64,000 bases of DNA from the NCBI RefSeq assembly GCF_910592395.1, contig NC_088319.1, positions 6,822,001-6,886,000 of the forward strand. Reading direction: 5' to 3'. This DNA comes from Lineus longissimus (Eukaryota > Nemertea > Pilidiophora > Heteronemertea > Lineidae). Position 1 is the first letter of the stretch. Each line of letters begins with the position of its first letter. Made by a program: the position numbers and the translations under genes. Below the pieces are notes generated by a model, which was not told the DNA's origin, did not search any database, and worked only from the letters and a program-made list of their open reading frames with translations. Positions 1-11,353 of this stretch are shown piece after piece.

Positions 1-5
1 CCCAT

Positions 6-690
6 ATGAGAATGAGACCGATTCAGCTATATCTTCTGGCTCACAGGTCACCCAGCAGTCTCAAGTTAGAGGCAGAAATCCCTCTGAGGCCTGCCCTGAG
101 GCAACACCTGTGTTGGTGGGAAAACGTTTCCAACCTGATGGGTTGGCGTGCCTTTTCATCCCGTTCTTCATTGGGAGCATCTTACGACGGATGCCTCCCT
201 CAAGGGTTGGGGTGCCCACTATCTAGGGTCTCACGTGGCGGGGACTTGGGGTCCAGGGGACAGGGCCCAGCACTTAAATTGGCTGGAGCTCAAAGCCATT
301 CAGTTGGCTTTGGAATCCCTGTCAGGATTACTCCAAGGCAAGAATGTAATGGTACATTCAGACAATTCAACCATCGTCTGGCACTTTATCTATCCCCAGT
401 GCCAGCCCCGCAAGCCCTCTCAGTGGATGCAATGTCTTTCAACTGGGCAGGGATGTTTCTGTATGCTTTCCCGCCGTTCAGCCTGATCGTGGCGGTGATT
501 CAGAAATGGAGGTGGTCGGCAGGCTGCAGGTTGATTCTGCTAGCCCCAGTATGGACCGACAGCCCTTGGACCTTGGTTCCCGGACCTACTTTCGGTGAAA
601 GAGGCGGGCCCGATTTTAATGTCACAGGGGAACAACCTGTTGTCTCAGCCTCACAGCAGGAAGTTGCACCCAGATGTGAAGGGCCTATCG
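6..690 (+). pseudogene. DIRS reverse transcriptase end and RNase H, degenerate
   Basis: The first 140 bases read as the RT connection region. After a frameshift near 145 the frame starting at 148 gives an RNase H domain with TDASLKGWGAH and HSDNSTIVWHF, which hold the metal-binding Asp residues. Coding sense then jumps to another frame near 430, with the post-RNase H motif DAMSFNWAGMFLYAFPP. In the intact DIRS element of this window the same two motifs are about 100 residues further apart, so roughly the last third of RNase H appears deleted here. This is a broken remnant. In an intact element the enzyme would copy the RNA and degrade the template strand. Confidence 0.75.
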
Positions 691-1788
691 TTAGCAGCGT
701 GGCTATTGTGAGAGATAGACTGGTGTCGGCAGGTTTTTCTTCTGCGACGGCTGCCAGGGCAGCTTCTTCGTGTCGCGTTCCTATGATAAAAGCGTACGAC
801 TCGAAATTGTCTTTATTTTCTCTGGGCGAGAGAGCGCAATTTTGATCCACTCTTTGCGACTCTTCCCCAGGTGGCATCGTTTTTAGAGTTTTCGTTTGTA
901 CATAGAGAATTAGCTCCTCGTACGGTTAGGATGTACAGGAGTGCGATTTCGAAGGTTCATCCCGGTTGGGAGGGTGTACCAGTTGGGAAGAATAAGATCT
1001 TGTCTGACATGATCTCGGCCTTTTTTATAGAGAGACCTCCGAACTGGAGCTTACAATTGGTTTTAATTAATTTGTGCAATGCGCCTTTTGAGCCTTTGGC
1101 TAAGGCGGAGTTAAAGTGGCTTACACTAAAGACAGTCTTTTTAGTGGCCTTGGCGTCGGGCAGACGCGTTAGCTTTATTCAGGCCTTGTCAGTCGCCAAG
1201 GGCCACTTTAGGGAAAATCAGTCGGGGACGTCTCTTATCCCTTCGCCTGGTTTTTTAGCTAAGAATGATTCTATTAATTATATGGCCAAGGCCATTTCTT
1301 TGACCAAGATGTCAAGAGTATCTTCAGTGCCTGAAGATCGATTATTGTGTCCTTGTAGGGCTCTCTCCCACTGTGTCATGAGGACGAGTGGAAAAAGGGG
1401 GGGGAGAAGCATCTATTTGTCACCTTCGGTAGGAGGGAGAATAAGGCGGCTTCGCGTGACACTATTGCTAGATGGATAGTAGAGGTCATAAAAGCATGCT
1501 TATGACATTTCTTTGTCCCGTGATTTCACTAGGGCATCTGCGCATGATACTAGGTCGGTATCAGCTTCGTGGGCTCTCTTTAAGGGTTTACCTATTCAGG
1601 ATATCATAGACGCAGCCTCATGGAAGTCTGAGTCTACTTTTTCTGCTTACTACATGAGGGACATGGTGTCTAACTCTGCGAGTTTCTCCAGATCGTTTCT
1701 TTCTGAAGTATTTCGAACAACCCCGCCATCCCTCTCTTTGATTCTGTGTTGTTCAAATGTAGTAGACCTAGCTGGTAAGATGACATGA
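691..1788 (+). pseudogene. DIRS tyrosine recombinase, frameshifted
   Basis: Similarity to the recombinase at 55170-56247 runs through three reading frames. The N-terminal core-binding part starts near 691, shifts frame near 820, continues from 871 (LAPRTVRMYRSAISKVHPGW) to about 1400, and shifts again at a run of G near 1396-1405. The last frame holds the catalytic end: SAHDTRSVSASW supplies the HxxR motif and STFSAYYMRDM the nucleophilic Tyr. The first catalytic Arg is probably in SGRRVSF near 1160. Recombinases of this family integrate circular DIRS DNA. With at least two frameshifts this copy cannot make a full enzyme. Confidence 0.8.
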
Positions 1789-1850
1789 CAGAGATTACTG
1801 TTTTTCACTGAAAAAGGTTATCTCCGAATGTCATACTTACCAGCTAGGTA
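1750..1850 (+). repeat. DIRS internal complementary region
   Basis: The segment 1797-1850 is nearly the reverse complement of the right terminus at 2014-2067. By DIRS logic the segment 1750-1796 should be complementary to the missing left terminus. The motif CCTAGCTGGTAA occurs in both orientations. This region would template closure of the circular intermediate. Confidence 0.75.
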
Positions 1851-1997
1851 CCCTCCCACCTCCCCGGTTGTTCTAGGTGGATGTTGCTTGACCGCGCCTC
1901 GAGTATATAATGAACAAGTAGGTGGTCAGCGGATGTGACGTCACGTGTGGTCACGTGCCGAAATTTATTCTCGGCGGGAGATTAATGGGGACAAGAT

Positions 1998-2067
1998 TGT
2001 TCAAATGTAGTATACCTAGCTGGTAAATATGATATTCGGAGATAACTTTTTTCAGTGAAAAACAGTA
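1998..2067 (+). repeat. Right terminal repeat of the DIRS-like element
   Basis: It starts TTGTTCAAATGTAGTATACC, repeats the start of the internal complementary region in direct orientation, and ends at the AAAACAGTA matched in inverted form at 1796-1804. The element end is set at about 2066-2067 because the match stops there. Confidence 0.7.
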
Positions 2068-3680
2068 GTATGTGCTCACCACAGCTTTCAATACTTGATG
2101 TATCTGAAGAGGCGCGCTGAACCTGATATGGCCTTATCAAGGAGCTGCTCACAGTGCTGAACTTCTAGCTTGCCTGTCGACTAAGTGCCTTGCCCGAGAC
2201 ATTGCTACATGTAGGAGGAGCACGCATTTTAAAGTTATAGTACTAGTGATAGTACAGTTGGTTCGAGCCATTTGGAAGCCGACATGTGAATGCCTATCTG
2301 AGTTCTCCTTCTTCTCTGTATAAAAAGGCGCATATTGCTGACTAAGGAACGAGGCATATTGACATTACCTCATCATCTCTATCAGACCAATTGATATACT
2401 TTTTATGCACGCATACAGCACGCCACAGCTAGGTCCGAGTCTGTGGACAAATGGTTTGTTTAATTTGTCTCTTCGATATTGCTCCTTTGATATTGCATTA
2501 GATTTTCATCGCAATTCAATCTATTCAAGATATAGCCCATTTGAACCTGCCTGCGCCACGGGTATAATGCTAGTAAAAAATAGATTGGTTCCCTATCGAC
2601 TCACTAGGGATACACAGTAGAGCACAATGTCATGAAAAACGACCCTTTGTAATGTATTTTAATTCCAATCACCTGCAGGACAGGTCAATTTCTCTCAATA
2701 AAATTAATTTTGTTGACTCCTGTAATCTCTACCTTATTAAAAAATAAAGACAGCGGTGTTAGTCCCAAACTGGTCATTTCTATTTATTTTGACCTTTGTT
2801 AAATCAGGATACCTCTCAATTACAGACAGCATTTTGTATCCTTGGTTACAGCACGTACAACCCAGCCTGGACATATTACTGTTGTCCATGGAGAAGTCAC
2901 ATCCTCTCTGACACTTCTTGTCTGTAAAGCTACCGATACAACATACTGAACTAGGGATATCTTCCATTGCCTCCTGTAATATTTACATACCATGGATGGT
3001 TAGTTCAGTCATATTTCATCCAGCTGGCAGCCACAGCGGGCAAATGATCAGTAGAATCATGCATACGCCGTAGTTCCTCAGGTAACCACTGTACACTGCA
3101 GCGCCATCCATGAAGCTACGAACCGTTGCCAAGCTACGCTCCGAAGTACACGACGCAACCCGAAGATGGCCTCGGTCCCGACGTCAAACCACTCGCCGCT
3201 ACGCCAGTACGACTTACGTTGTTTTTGCGCGGGCCGCGCTTTCGAGTGTCGCGACGCAACAGACCACGTCCCAGAAAAATACATTTGTACTGCGTGCCGC
3301 TGTGCTTTGAGATGCGAGCCAATAAAATTAATACATTATATCGAATCACATGCATGGTGCATGTAATGATATGATGGCGAGGAGGGTTTTGATGATTGCG
3401 ATGTACGATTGTTGAACACTTTCGCCATGTATAATAAGTTTGATTAATATATCTAATAATGACTTAAAACTATCAAAAAAAGCTTATCTTCTTAAAAAAA
3501 GAAGCTCTCCGGTATTGGGAAGTGCTGGGAAGTTTTATTTGAGGTTTTTAGTAAGAGATTCTCTGGGGAGATTCTATAACTCATTATAGGGGGGGGACCT
3601 CTCCTACCTCCACCCCCACGCTTTGCTCGACCTCCACAGGGCTTTGGCGGGAATAAAGTCATTTCCAAATAATAATAAAA
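2068..3680. other. Non-coding stretch with one possible small exon
   Basis: No gene is supported apart from the weak minus-strand candidate at 2737-2967. A TATA-like TATAAAAAG occurs at 2319. Short overlapping open frames at 3078-3370 lie in a G+C-rich patch on both strands and look like chance. A run of G at about 3591 and purine-rich sequence precede the first exon of the next gene. Confidence 0.5.
2737..2967 (-). CDS. Possible cysteine-rich terminal exon, unknown
   Basis: On the minus strand a fair splice acceptor (ATATTACAG) lies just upstream of an open frame starting MEDIPSSVCCIGSF. The frame runs 76 codons and contains a cysteine-rich stretch (CCIG, CQRGC, GCTCC). I do not recognise a family. 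No upstream exon is visible. The frame is short and may be chance; the cysteine spacing is the only reason to list it. Confidence 0.22.
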   Translation of the reverse strand: MEDIPSSVCCIGSFTDKKCQRGCDFSMDNSNMSRLGCTCCNQGYKMLSVIERYPDLTKVKINRNDQFGTNTAVFIF

Positions 3681-4956
3681 ATGGACAATCTTGGGCCCGA
3701 GTTTAAGAGTGCTTTCTCCAATTTTCGGAGAGGACTCTCTTCCCGATTTTCTGGCGGTGAGAGGGCAAGGTTTGTGGCCTTCTGCCATGAAGTTGAAGGC
3801 ATGGTGGAGTGCCTGTCGAGGAAGTACCATCCCGACGGACACGGCCGAGCTAAGTCGAGGCAACACCATCTCATACAGGTAAGACGGCTGAACTAAGCTC
3901 CTCATTTATCAATCAGTAGTTTTATAGGACCATGTCAAGCACGTGTCGTCCAGTGCAGTTCATAGTTCTGATAGAACCGAACATTCCCGAAGTCTTCCGA
4001 ATGATGGCGGCGTACCATGATGTCATCATATTATTTTTCTTTATCCAGGGAAGCTAAGTACAATGAATTCAAGAATTAAAAAAATTAGATTATAAATATT
4101 TTGGTATTGTTTGATATTAGATACACGATTGATCAACTGTAATCTGCCATTGATTGGTATTGAGAGCAAGTTGACAGACCATAACATCATCACCTTCACC
4201 GCCTGATTACGTTGCCAAGAACATGCAGTTAATTGATTTTGGCGGGAACTCGTGGGCAGGAATTTTAAATTGACTTGTACTATAGTGAGCCACAAAATTG
4301 ACCCATTTATTGCTTTGGCCTTTGGGAATATGATAATTTGAACTTAAAGAACAGATAACTTGGGGGGGGGGAATCACCGTATGAATGAGTCATTTCAGAA
4401 CTAGAGGCCTCTTTGCGCTAAGGGGATTCCTTAGAGCCGGCACAATTAAACGACATTTAAGAGGACTTTAGCCAAGGCCTCATTTTTGCATACAATAGCC
4501 AACATGTAGGCCTACAATTACATAACCGTAGGCCTTCATAACCCAAAATATCCAAGCAAAACCTACTCAACTCAGTGCCATATCAATACATATTTTTTAT
4601 TAATTTATTTCAGATTTATCCAATGGTCGTTAGTGAGAGTGGCCTCATCCACAAAAAAATGATGCTGTTGATGAGAGTGAACGCTCCCCGGAGGTGTATT
4701 CAGATTGCTCGGTAAGTGTAGGCCTAAATATTAAAGCTTCATGGGTTTGTAACCTTGAATCGTTGGCTTTAAGCACACTAGTAGATTTTGGGCTTTGTGT
4801 GAAAACCTTGGGTAGGTTACTGAGCTGCAAACAGACAGTTAACTTGCTCCAGCCCTAAACACCCACATTGTTGGCCTCAGCCCTTTGGCATTTAGGCCTA
4901 ATGAACTACCATTAATTACTCTGCAATTTCTTATTTGAGAGATGTACCATCAAGTG

Positions 4957-5029
4957 TTTTTAGCTCAGCTGACTAAGTCAGCCGAGCTTGTCAAATAAGT
5001 TGTTCAGTGGCGTCCGTCTGTCCATCCAT

Positions 5030-5063
<34 letters not shown>

Positions 5064-6630
5064 GTTAAACCCATGGTGCACATTTTGTAACCGTAAGACC
5101 TAGAGACTTCAATTTTGCATTTCTGGATACTTCTGGTCAAACTCTACTTTCAAAACAAAATTTGTCGCCATTCGACCTACTTCCTGCGAGCGAGAGTGCA
5201 TGAAGGAAACTGGCCTATATCGGCCTAGGAGCAGCAGAATTAGTCGAAATATGCTCAAATATTAAGATAAAATTCTTGAAAATCTATTTTATTGAGAAAA
5301 AGTTCAAAATTTAACAGGAAAGGGCGCTACCTGCCTTTTAATTATTTCTGCCGATTCAAATTCCCGCCCGATGACGTCAGCCATCAATGAAGTCTCCTAT
5401 TTGCCAGTTCTCAAAACATGGCAGCTACACAACAAAAGCACTAGCTCCAGGAATAATCACTCATTGTACCCCCACTTTATTGTGTTTTGTGTGGTGTTCC
5501 TATTCAATCAACGATGTAAGGCCTTATTATGTTGGTTTTAATTGAGAAGGTGCATTATAAGCGGCGTACGAAATACCGAAGCGGAGACAAAATGGCGGCA
5601 TGTTGTTTACGCCATGTGCAATAATCTTGGAGCTCAATGACACTCAAGTACCCAATTTTCTGCTTAAAAAGTAGTCTGGTAGGCGATATTATCACCAGTT
5701 CGTTTCAGTGGTAGTCATAAGGTCTTTAGGGACTACTTTCAGAAATTAGTTCTTGAAAATTTGGTCACATTTCTGTGAAAACGATATCGGAAGTGCATGC
5801 TCTGTTCACGATGACATCGCCAATGTATTTTGAAGTGGAGAATTCCCACAGTATGTGCAGTGAATCGGCATGATTCTGTTCGCCTATTAAGTTTTAGTTC
5901 TACGATTCTTTCATGAGTAAAAAGTAGACATTCTAAGCAATACAATAATGTCACTCCCATAAAAATTGATTGGAAATTGAGGGAGCTACGGCATTCATGT
6001 TCGGCAACTGGCAGCGCTGAAAAAATACATTGCATACTGTACAATACCAAATGGCACATTTTAAAAAGCGCTCATTGGACAACGTAGGGAATCACCAGAA
6101 ATGGTCTAAATAGAAAACTACGGTGGCGCAGTAGAGCACAAGAAAAGGTTTAGCATTAACTTCGTCATGCAAGCTTCAGCAACAAAACGATTTCTCATGA
6201 ATGATTTATTTGATCATCATCAGCTTGTTTCCCCTGATAGATAAAAAAATTATTTACAATTTCCATCAAAGTTTTCTATTTTGTGTATAGTCACATGTTA
6301 TTTAACTGGCAAGGAGCCAAGCAGTTTTGAATATTCACGGGAAAATACTTCGTACTTGTAAACGAGGCTATGACAATGAGTATGCTCATTCATGGCATAA
6401 ACTTCATGTTTCGGTAAATATTTTCATACGATGATTTCACCCGAATTATGGTCAGGATTGAGGAATGAACAGTGGCATAATTATGTCAACCAAAAACATT
6501 GGTACCGTAGTGAACGCAAAAGGATATCAAATACCATGGAGCATGCCATTTTCATGCATAATGAACTAAACACCGGGAAGATATTAATGATATTAACTCA
6601 GCTGAGCGCCAGGCCCTTGGGCCTCTTGTT
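4957..6630. mobile_element. Non-autonomous Helitron/Helentron-like element (inferred)
   Basis: The left end, TTTTTAGCTC, opens a hairpin (GCTGACT/AGTCAGC near 4967-4983), followed by a (CCAT)n tract. The right end has a perfect hairpin AGGCCC-TT-GGGCCT followed by CTTGTT. There are no long terminal repeats and no coding capacity; the open frame at 5739-6059 looks random. Its borders are inferred from the host frame: the codons before 4957 (ATG TAC CAT CAA GTG) continue in frame with GAG GAG GTC at 6631. The same right end recurs at 14648-14680. A terminal hairpin plus microsatellite suggests a Helentron-derived repeat, but the class is not proven. Confidence 0.5.
5022..5064. repeat. (CCAT)n microsatellite
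   Basis: About ten tandem CCAT units with a few CCGT variants, close to the left end of the 4957-6630 element. This is the usual position of microsatellites in such elements. Confidence 0.9.
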
Positions 6631-7853
6631 GAGGAGGTCCGGTTCCTCTTGACGACAAATTCGTATCGGACCGTAGAACGCTCGACAAGGTCAACCATAA
6701 CACTTACTATAACCAGCAAGGAGAAGGTGGTGGTGTTGTTTAATTTCTGGGTGATGGAGGAGGGCCATGATAGGAAAGACCTCCTGAGGAAGATTGATCG
6801 GAAGGTAAAATGCATTGTTGGATCCTAGGACTCACATTTCCCTGACAGACATTTGGATCTATGTGAAGTAATCTTACATTTGACTTCTGACAAATGACCC
6901 CTGCCCCCCTTTTTGAAATCCACTCCATTGATAATCTATAAGCCTAATCTATTGCAGTTGCTGGAAATTTAATCTAATGACCCTAAATGATTCCTCTTTT
7001 TTATTTCAGGGAAACAAGATGAATGTGGTGGTGGACGAGATGCGACCATTCACTGTTACTGTTAGGTACAACAAGACGGGCAAGAGGCTTTTTGTATCTG
7101 CTTATTACGAGGTTTTGAATAAATATGGTGTTCCCCAGTAAACAAATTGTTGTTCCCACTTATTGCAGTGGTACATGTAGTGTGATGTGATGCCATTCCC
7201 CCTCCCCAGATTAGAAAAATCTCCCCACTTTGTTTCCGGTATTGAGAATCAGAAGAAAAAAATCATTTCTGAAGACATCAACACAAAAATTGAAATTCAA
7301 CATTTTATTTTAAGTTAAAAAATATCAACCATTAGTAAAACAATCAACATATCACATTCTGTAGCCATTTGGATGAATAATATTAATTTGAAACTGTAAA
7401 GAGGCAATTTATACATTTTTATAACACCATCTTTATATCTACTCATTTAAAAAAATTAAAAAAACATATTAACATTAGATTACATCTGACTCATCATTAA
7501 TCATTTTTACAAATTTAAAGGTGCACGGTACTACACAACATTCATTTTCATTTTAAATTATCAGAACTGACCATAATTTATCATCGCTTTATCATTCAAT
7601 AGTTGCCTCAAACATGTATAAAACTTTGATGAGACACCTTGCACAGGCATACTGCAGGGTACTGCAGGTAAGATCGGAACTTTTTCTGTGAGCTACAATC
7701 TCAATGTGAACTGGAAAGTGGGAATCCAGGTTGGGCAAATCTGCGCCCAAAATATCATACAAAAGGGCATCTTAGTTCCACCCTCGAGTATCTCAACAGA
7801 TCCTCAACTTTGGGTTCAATTATTCCTCAATCGTACAAGTTCTCAAATTCTGA

Positions 7854-9928
7854 TTATGTAATACCAAGAAACTGTTTCAAATCACCATGTACTGACTTGG
7901 CTAAACATGAATCATTGATTAATGAAACAACTCTATGGTTACAATAGAAACACATGGATGATTCACATTTAACACCACACTCACAACGACCCTCCTGGTT
8001 TCCAACTTTCACATTATTCTTTATATAATCCCTGCTTCGAAACATTGATTTTGCAACATATTCAGGACTCATCTTTTTAAGGCAGACCAAATGAGTATAC
8101 TCATGCCTAAAAACAGCTTCCCACTTGTGTTGAGGGGTAGAAAACTTTGCATAGTTCGACAACTGTTTGTGCTTGGCTTCCCTGCCTTGCATTGTATTCA
8201 AACCTAAACCAAAACCAAAAGTATCGAACATGATCTGTGAATGATATAGAATAATATAACCAACATGCCAAGTGGTCAAAGATACATTAGTCAGAAACAA
8301 GGCATATGCTGCTAGATAAGTCTCACATAGTCTTTTCAATTGATTCATATCAAACTGGCTGGTCTTGAACTTGCTAAACAATGCTATACAGTCTCTTCCT
8401 GTAGTACAAATGAAATGCAGTAAACATGACTTGAAAAGGCATTGATTGTTCATGGACTCACAACCACCAACTGGCTCAAGGGATTTGATAAGATGTCCAA
8501 ACTCTTGGCAGAATTTCCAGGAGTCTTCGCCAGTAAATCTAACATCACATGACAAAGAATTCCCCTGTTTTACTCTATTCAATGCAAACCATTTTTTCAA
8601 ACGTATATAGTTTGCCGGCTTTAAGAACATCTCTGATAGCAATCAAATATTTCCCAGATGGAGAACAAGAAAAAACAGGACTTTTCATTAAACAAGAGGC
8701 TTTGAAAATAACCTGGTCAGAGCGTGAAATAGCTTCTTTAAGTATCAAATTGTTCATTTGCTGACACATGTTGTTTTTAGTATGCAAGGGATCAATCTTA
8801 GCCTTGTCTATATAATCGCCAATGATAGGGGCGAATTCTTGTCGTGACCCTAAGGATGCAATTTCTTTCAAAATTTTGCTGCGATCAGTTGTTTTTGTTT
8901 TAAGTGTGTCGATTCTCTCAGCATGACTTAATCGATCTGAATATTTCCATAGCGGAATTGTATCATCAACAACCTGATTAAGGTTACCAAGGTGATCTTT
9001 ATGAATTTTAGCGAACGTGGATGGGTAGGTAGCCGCATTATTAAGTTCCCCTGCTAGAGTCGCCAACCATTTGTTATCTGAGGGAACAAGCTCAAGAGAA
9101 AATCTAACTATACATTCATTTACAACGTAAGATTTAGTTTCAATTTCCCTCATTTCTTCAAACAATTTTTTTACATATTCCATCACACACGGGTGGCCTT
9201 CATCAACATCTGCCCCAAAAACAAGGTAATTGTGGTCACAACTAGCAATTTTTTTCTTGAACATTCAAAAATGAAACATGCAAAGAAGTAGTAGTTTTGA
9301 ATTTCCCATATGGAGCACCATCAGCACCTAAAGCTATAACAAAATGACCTGGCTCCTTTCCAAACCAATTCAACCCACAACCTCTTTTTGTCAAATGCTC
9401 ATCAATACCGAGATATATTTCAGCAAGCTCTAGCAGAAAGCATTCAAATTTCCTATGGAAGCCTGGAACACCATCAAGAGGAATAATATTCTCAGACCTA
9501 TGCAACTCATTGATCCTATCAATTAGATCAGAATATGGTAAGAGGTTTTTACTCTCGGACCATATGGCACAATATTTCCTTTTACTTACAAGGCCATCCT
9601 TGTACATTACTTTTATGGATGAAGCCATTTTTTCAGTTTCACTTTCAATTGGTGGCTTAGTTACAGGTAAAATTTTCTTACAGACTTTGCTTCTTTTTAT
9701 TCGATCTGACAATTCACTCGGTTCACAAATGGTGGTCAAACTGTGCCATAGTCCATCTTTTACTGGTCTGTCATTCTTGCCATTCCCATGAATGTCTCGT
9801 AAAGCTGCCATTGTCTGTTCGTGTCTTGACCTCTTAGTCCGATATGATAGATGCACTTTATCAGAGTTCAGAAAGTCACTTGTTGTGTGTTTGGTTGGTT
9901 TAGTTCTTACTGGGGTCTCCTTGGGCGT
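7854..9928 (-). pseudogene. Transposase-like exon, unclassified metazoan repeat family
   Basis: This is the large last exon. It follows the acceptor TTGCTCTTTTTCAG and runs to a stop at 7854, about 690 residues in three frames. Frameshifts lie near 9250 (a run of T) and near 8610. Conserved-looking blocks in order are: GADGAPYGKFKTTTSLHVSF, YLVFGADVDEGHPCVMEY, GELNNAATYPSTFAKIHKD, FGLGLNTMQGREAKHKQLS and a Cys-rich tail CECGVKCESSMCFYCNHR that may bind zinc. I recall similar unnamed proteins being repetitive in cnidarian, mollusc and hemichordate genomes, which suggests a transposon protein, but I cannot name the superfamily. Acidic residues in GADGAP and FGADVDE could belong to a DDE site; that is inference. 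Confidence 0.6.
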
Positions 9929-10291
9929 CTGAAAAAGAGCAAAACGTATAATTTCATTGTGGAGTAAATGCTCTAACAAGTGATTCAATGAAATTTAAGT
10001 TATAAACAGAGGAATCCGTGAAAAAGTATGTACAATTGTGTCTGGGGCAGAGGCCTCACCTATTCATCAAGTAAGTAGTCAAAACCCTGAGCCTGACGTT
10101 TTCTTTCTTAGTTTATATTACCAAGTTTCGCTCCAACATGTAAAGCAAGACAATGTGCAGATCAGGGATCTAGCATGCTGATATTATTGGTGGCTTTTTG
10201 CCATAAGCCTAATTGTTATGACTGGATTCGACTGTACTCCAGGTATCTAGTGTGTCAAACTAAACTAGTAACAGTCATTACCGGTACTTAC

Positions 10292-10366
10292 TTTTTTAAC
10301 TTGAACATGTTGACATTTCTTCTCCACTTCCTCTTCTCCTTCTTTAAGACGCTCCATAAATGAAAT
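10292..10366 (-). CDS. Coiled-coil mini-exon of the transposase-like gene
   Basis: A 75-nt exon between the acceptor CTTCATCCACAG and the donor GTAAGTACC, reading ISFMERLKEGEEEVEKKCQ in phase 0. It joins exon 7854-9928 without a frame break. It is highly charged and probably helical. A second copy of the exon and its surroundings begins at 10428 but carries an insertion, and its acceptor has changed from CACAG to CAAAG. Confidence 0.55.
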
Positions 10367-10474
10367 CTGTGGATGAAGAACGACAACGTCAGGTTTTCAA
10401 TCAAGAGGGTGACTTAGAAAGATTTACTTGAACACGTTGACATTTCTTCTCCACTTCCTCTTCTCCTTCTTTAA

Positions 10475-11353
10475 AGCCCGCACCACACGGTGAAATTTGC
10501 GTGATGCAAGTGACACGCGTGCACGTTGCGACAGGCAAATTCTCACTGTGTGGGGTCGTTTTTTGCTGCGTATCTACCTCGCGTGTCGAGACGCAGCCGA
10601 TCTAGCATGTTTGATATTTTCTCGACACGCGAGGAAGTTAATCACCGTGTGGGGGCTACCTGCAGCAATGTTGCGCGAGTTCGACGAATCACAACAAGCA
10701 GATCGGTCACATGATTTATAGGTCAGTCACATGATACCAAAATGGCAGCGCCCGGGAACTGTCAAATCCTATGAGAAGTATTATGGACCAAGAAGACCAA
10801 ATTGCCCTTATTCTCCTGCTGTTACTCCGTCGGAGGCGGCGGCGGAGGCGGCGCCGCGTGGACCGTAGTCCTTGGACAAGGCCATGGATTCAGAGAAGAG
10901 AGGATAAGGGGGCCTATGCAAATCTAATTGCTGAATTGCGGGAGGAGGACCCCATGAAGTATCGCCAGTTCCACAGAGTGCGGGTCGAGGAACAGATGGA
11001 GTAACGGCAGAAGAATAAGGGCAATTTGGTCTTCTTGGTCCATAATACTTCTCATAGGATTTGACAGTTCCCGGGCGCTGCCATTTTGGTATCATGTGAC
11101 TGACCTATAAATCATGTGACCGATCTGCTTGTTGTGATTCGTCGATCTCGCGCAACATTGCTGCAGGTAGCCCCCACACGGTGATTAACTTCCTCGCGTG
11201 TCGAGAAAATATCAAACATGCTAGATCGGCTGCGTCTCGACTCGCGAGGGAAGATACGCAGCAAAAAACGACCCCACACAGTGAGAATTTGCCTGTCGCA
11301 ACATGCACGCGTGTCACTTGCATCACGCAAATTTTCACCGTGTGGTGCAGGCT
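10475..11353 (+). mobile_element. Palindromic PIF/Harbinger-type MITE with TAA duplication
   Basis: Inverted arms of 358 bp (10475-10832 and 10996-11353) flank a 163-bp G+C-rich loop. The ends are AGCCCGCACCACACGG and, inverted, AGCCTGCACCACACGG. TAA flanks both sides (10472-10474 and 11354-11356), and the neighbouring uninterrupted repeat has a single TAA there, so the borders are firm. The 3-bp TAA duplication and the coding remnant in the loop point to Harbinger. It is non-autonomous and should fold into a long hairpin. Confidence 0.85.
10771..11004 (+). pseudogene. Harbinger transposase N-terminal fragment inside the palindrome
   Basis: An open frame starts within the left arm and crosses the loop. 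It has a run of Leu, then of Arg, and then the stretch YANLIAELREEDPMKYRQFH. This resembles the start of PIF/Harbinger transposases, where an Arg-rich segment is followed by a region ending in ...LREDPxxYxxFxRM. It stops just after EEQME, before any catalytic domain. It is the captured start of the parent transposase gene rather than a working protein. Confidence 0.55.

Larger units (their letters stand above)
1..2067 (+). mobile_element. DIRS-like tyrosine-recombinase retrotransposon, 3' part
   Basis: The left part lies outside the window. The visible order is the end of reverse transcriptase, RNase H, tyrosine recombinase, an internal complementary region and a right terminal repeat, which is the DIRS layout. 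The right half of the internal region (1797-1850) is nearly the reverse complement of the right end (about 2014-2067), as expected for DIRS elements that replicate through a circle. The coding region has several frameshifts and a deletion in RNase H, so this copy is dead. It differs clearly in sequence from the DIRS element at 50787-57119, so it represents a second family in the same window. Confidence 0.85.
3681..7141 (+). pseudogene. Small four-exon gene of unknown function, interrupted
   Basis: Coding exons read from splice sites: 3681-3878 (starts MDNLGPEFKSAFSNF, ends CAG|GTAAGA, phase 0), 4614-4711 (after TTTATTTCAG, ends at GTAAGT), 4942-4956 plus 6631-6804 (one exon split by an insertion, ends AAG|GTAAAA), and 7010-7141 (after TTTATTTCAG, ends at TAA). 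The last two exons join in phase and end LNKYGVPQ. Exon 2 is 98 nt. Its second half makes good sense only one frame over, after a run of seven A at 4653-4659, which fits loss of one base there. I recognise no family. The gene converges on the minus-strand transposase-like gene, so it could be an accessory gene of the same transposon; that is inference. Confidence 0.5.

Noticed and set aside
2405-2620. 71-codon plus-strand frame downstream of a TATA-like motif
   Set aside because: No recognisable similarity; a single TATAAAA in A+T-rich DNA is weak support.
3078-3374. Cluster of overlapping frames on both strands
   Set aside because: A short G+C-rich patch keeps several frames open; none has splice context or a recognisable motif.
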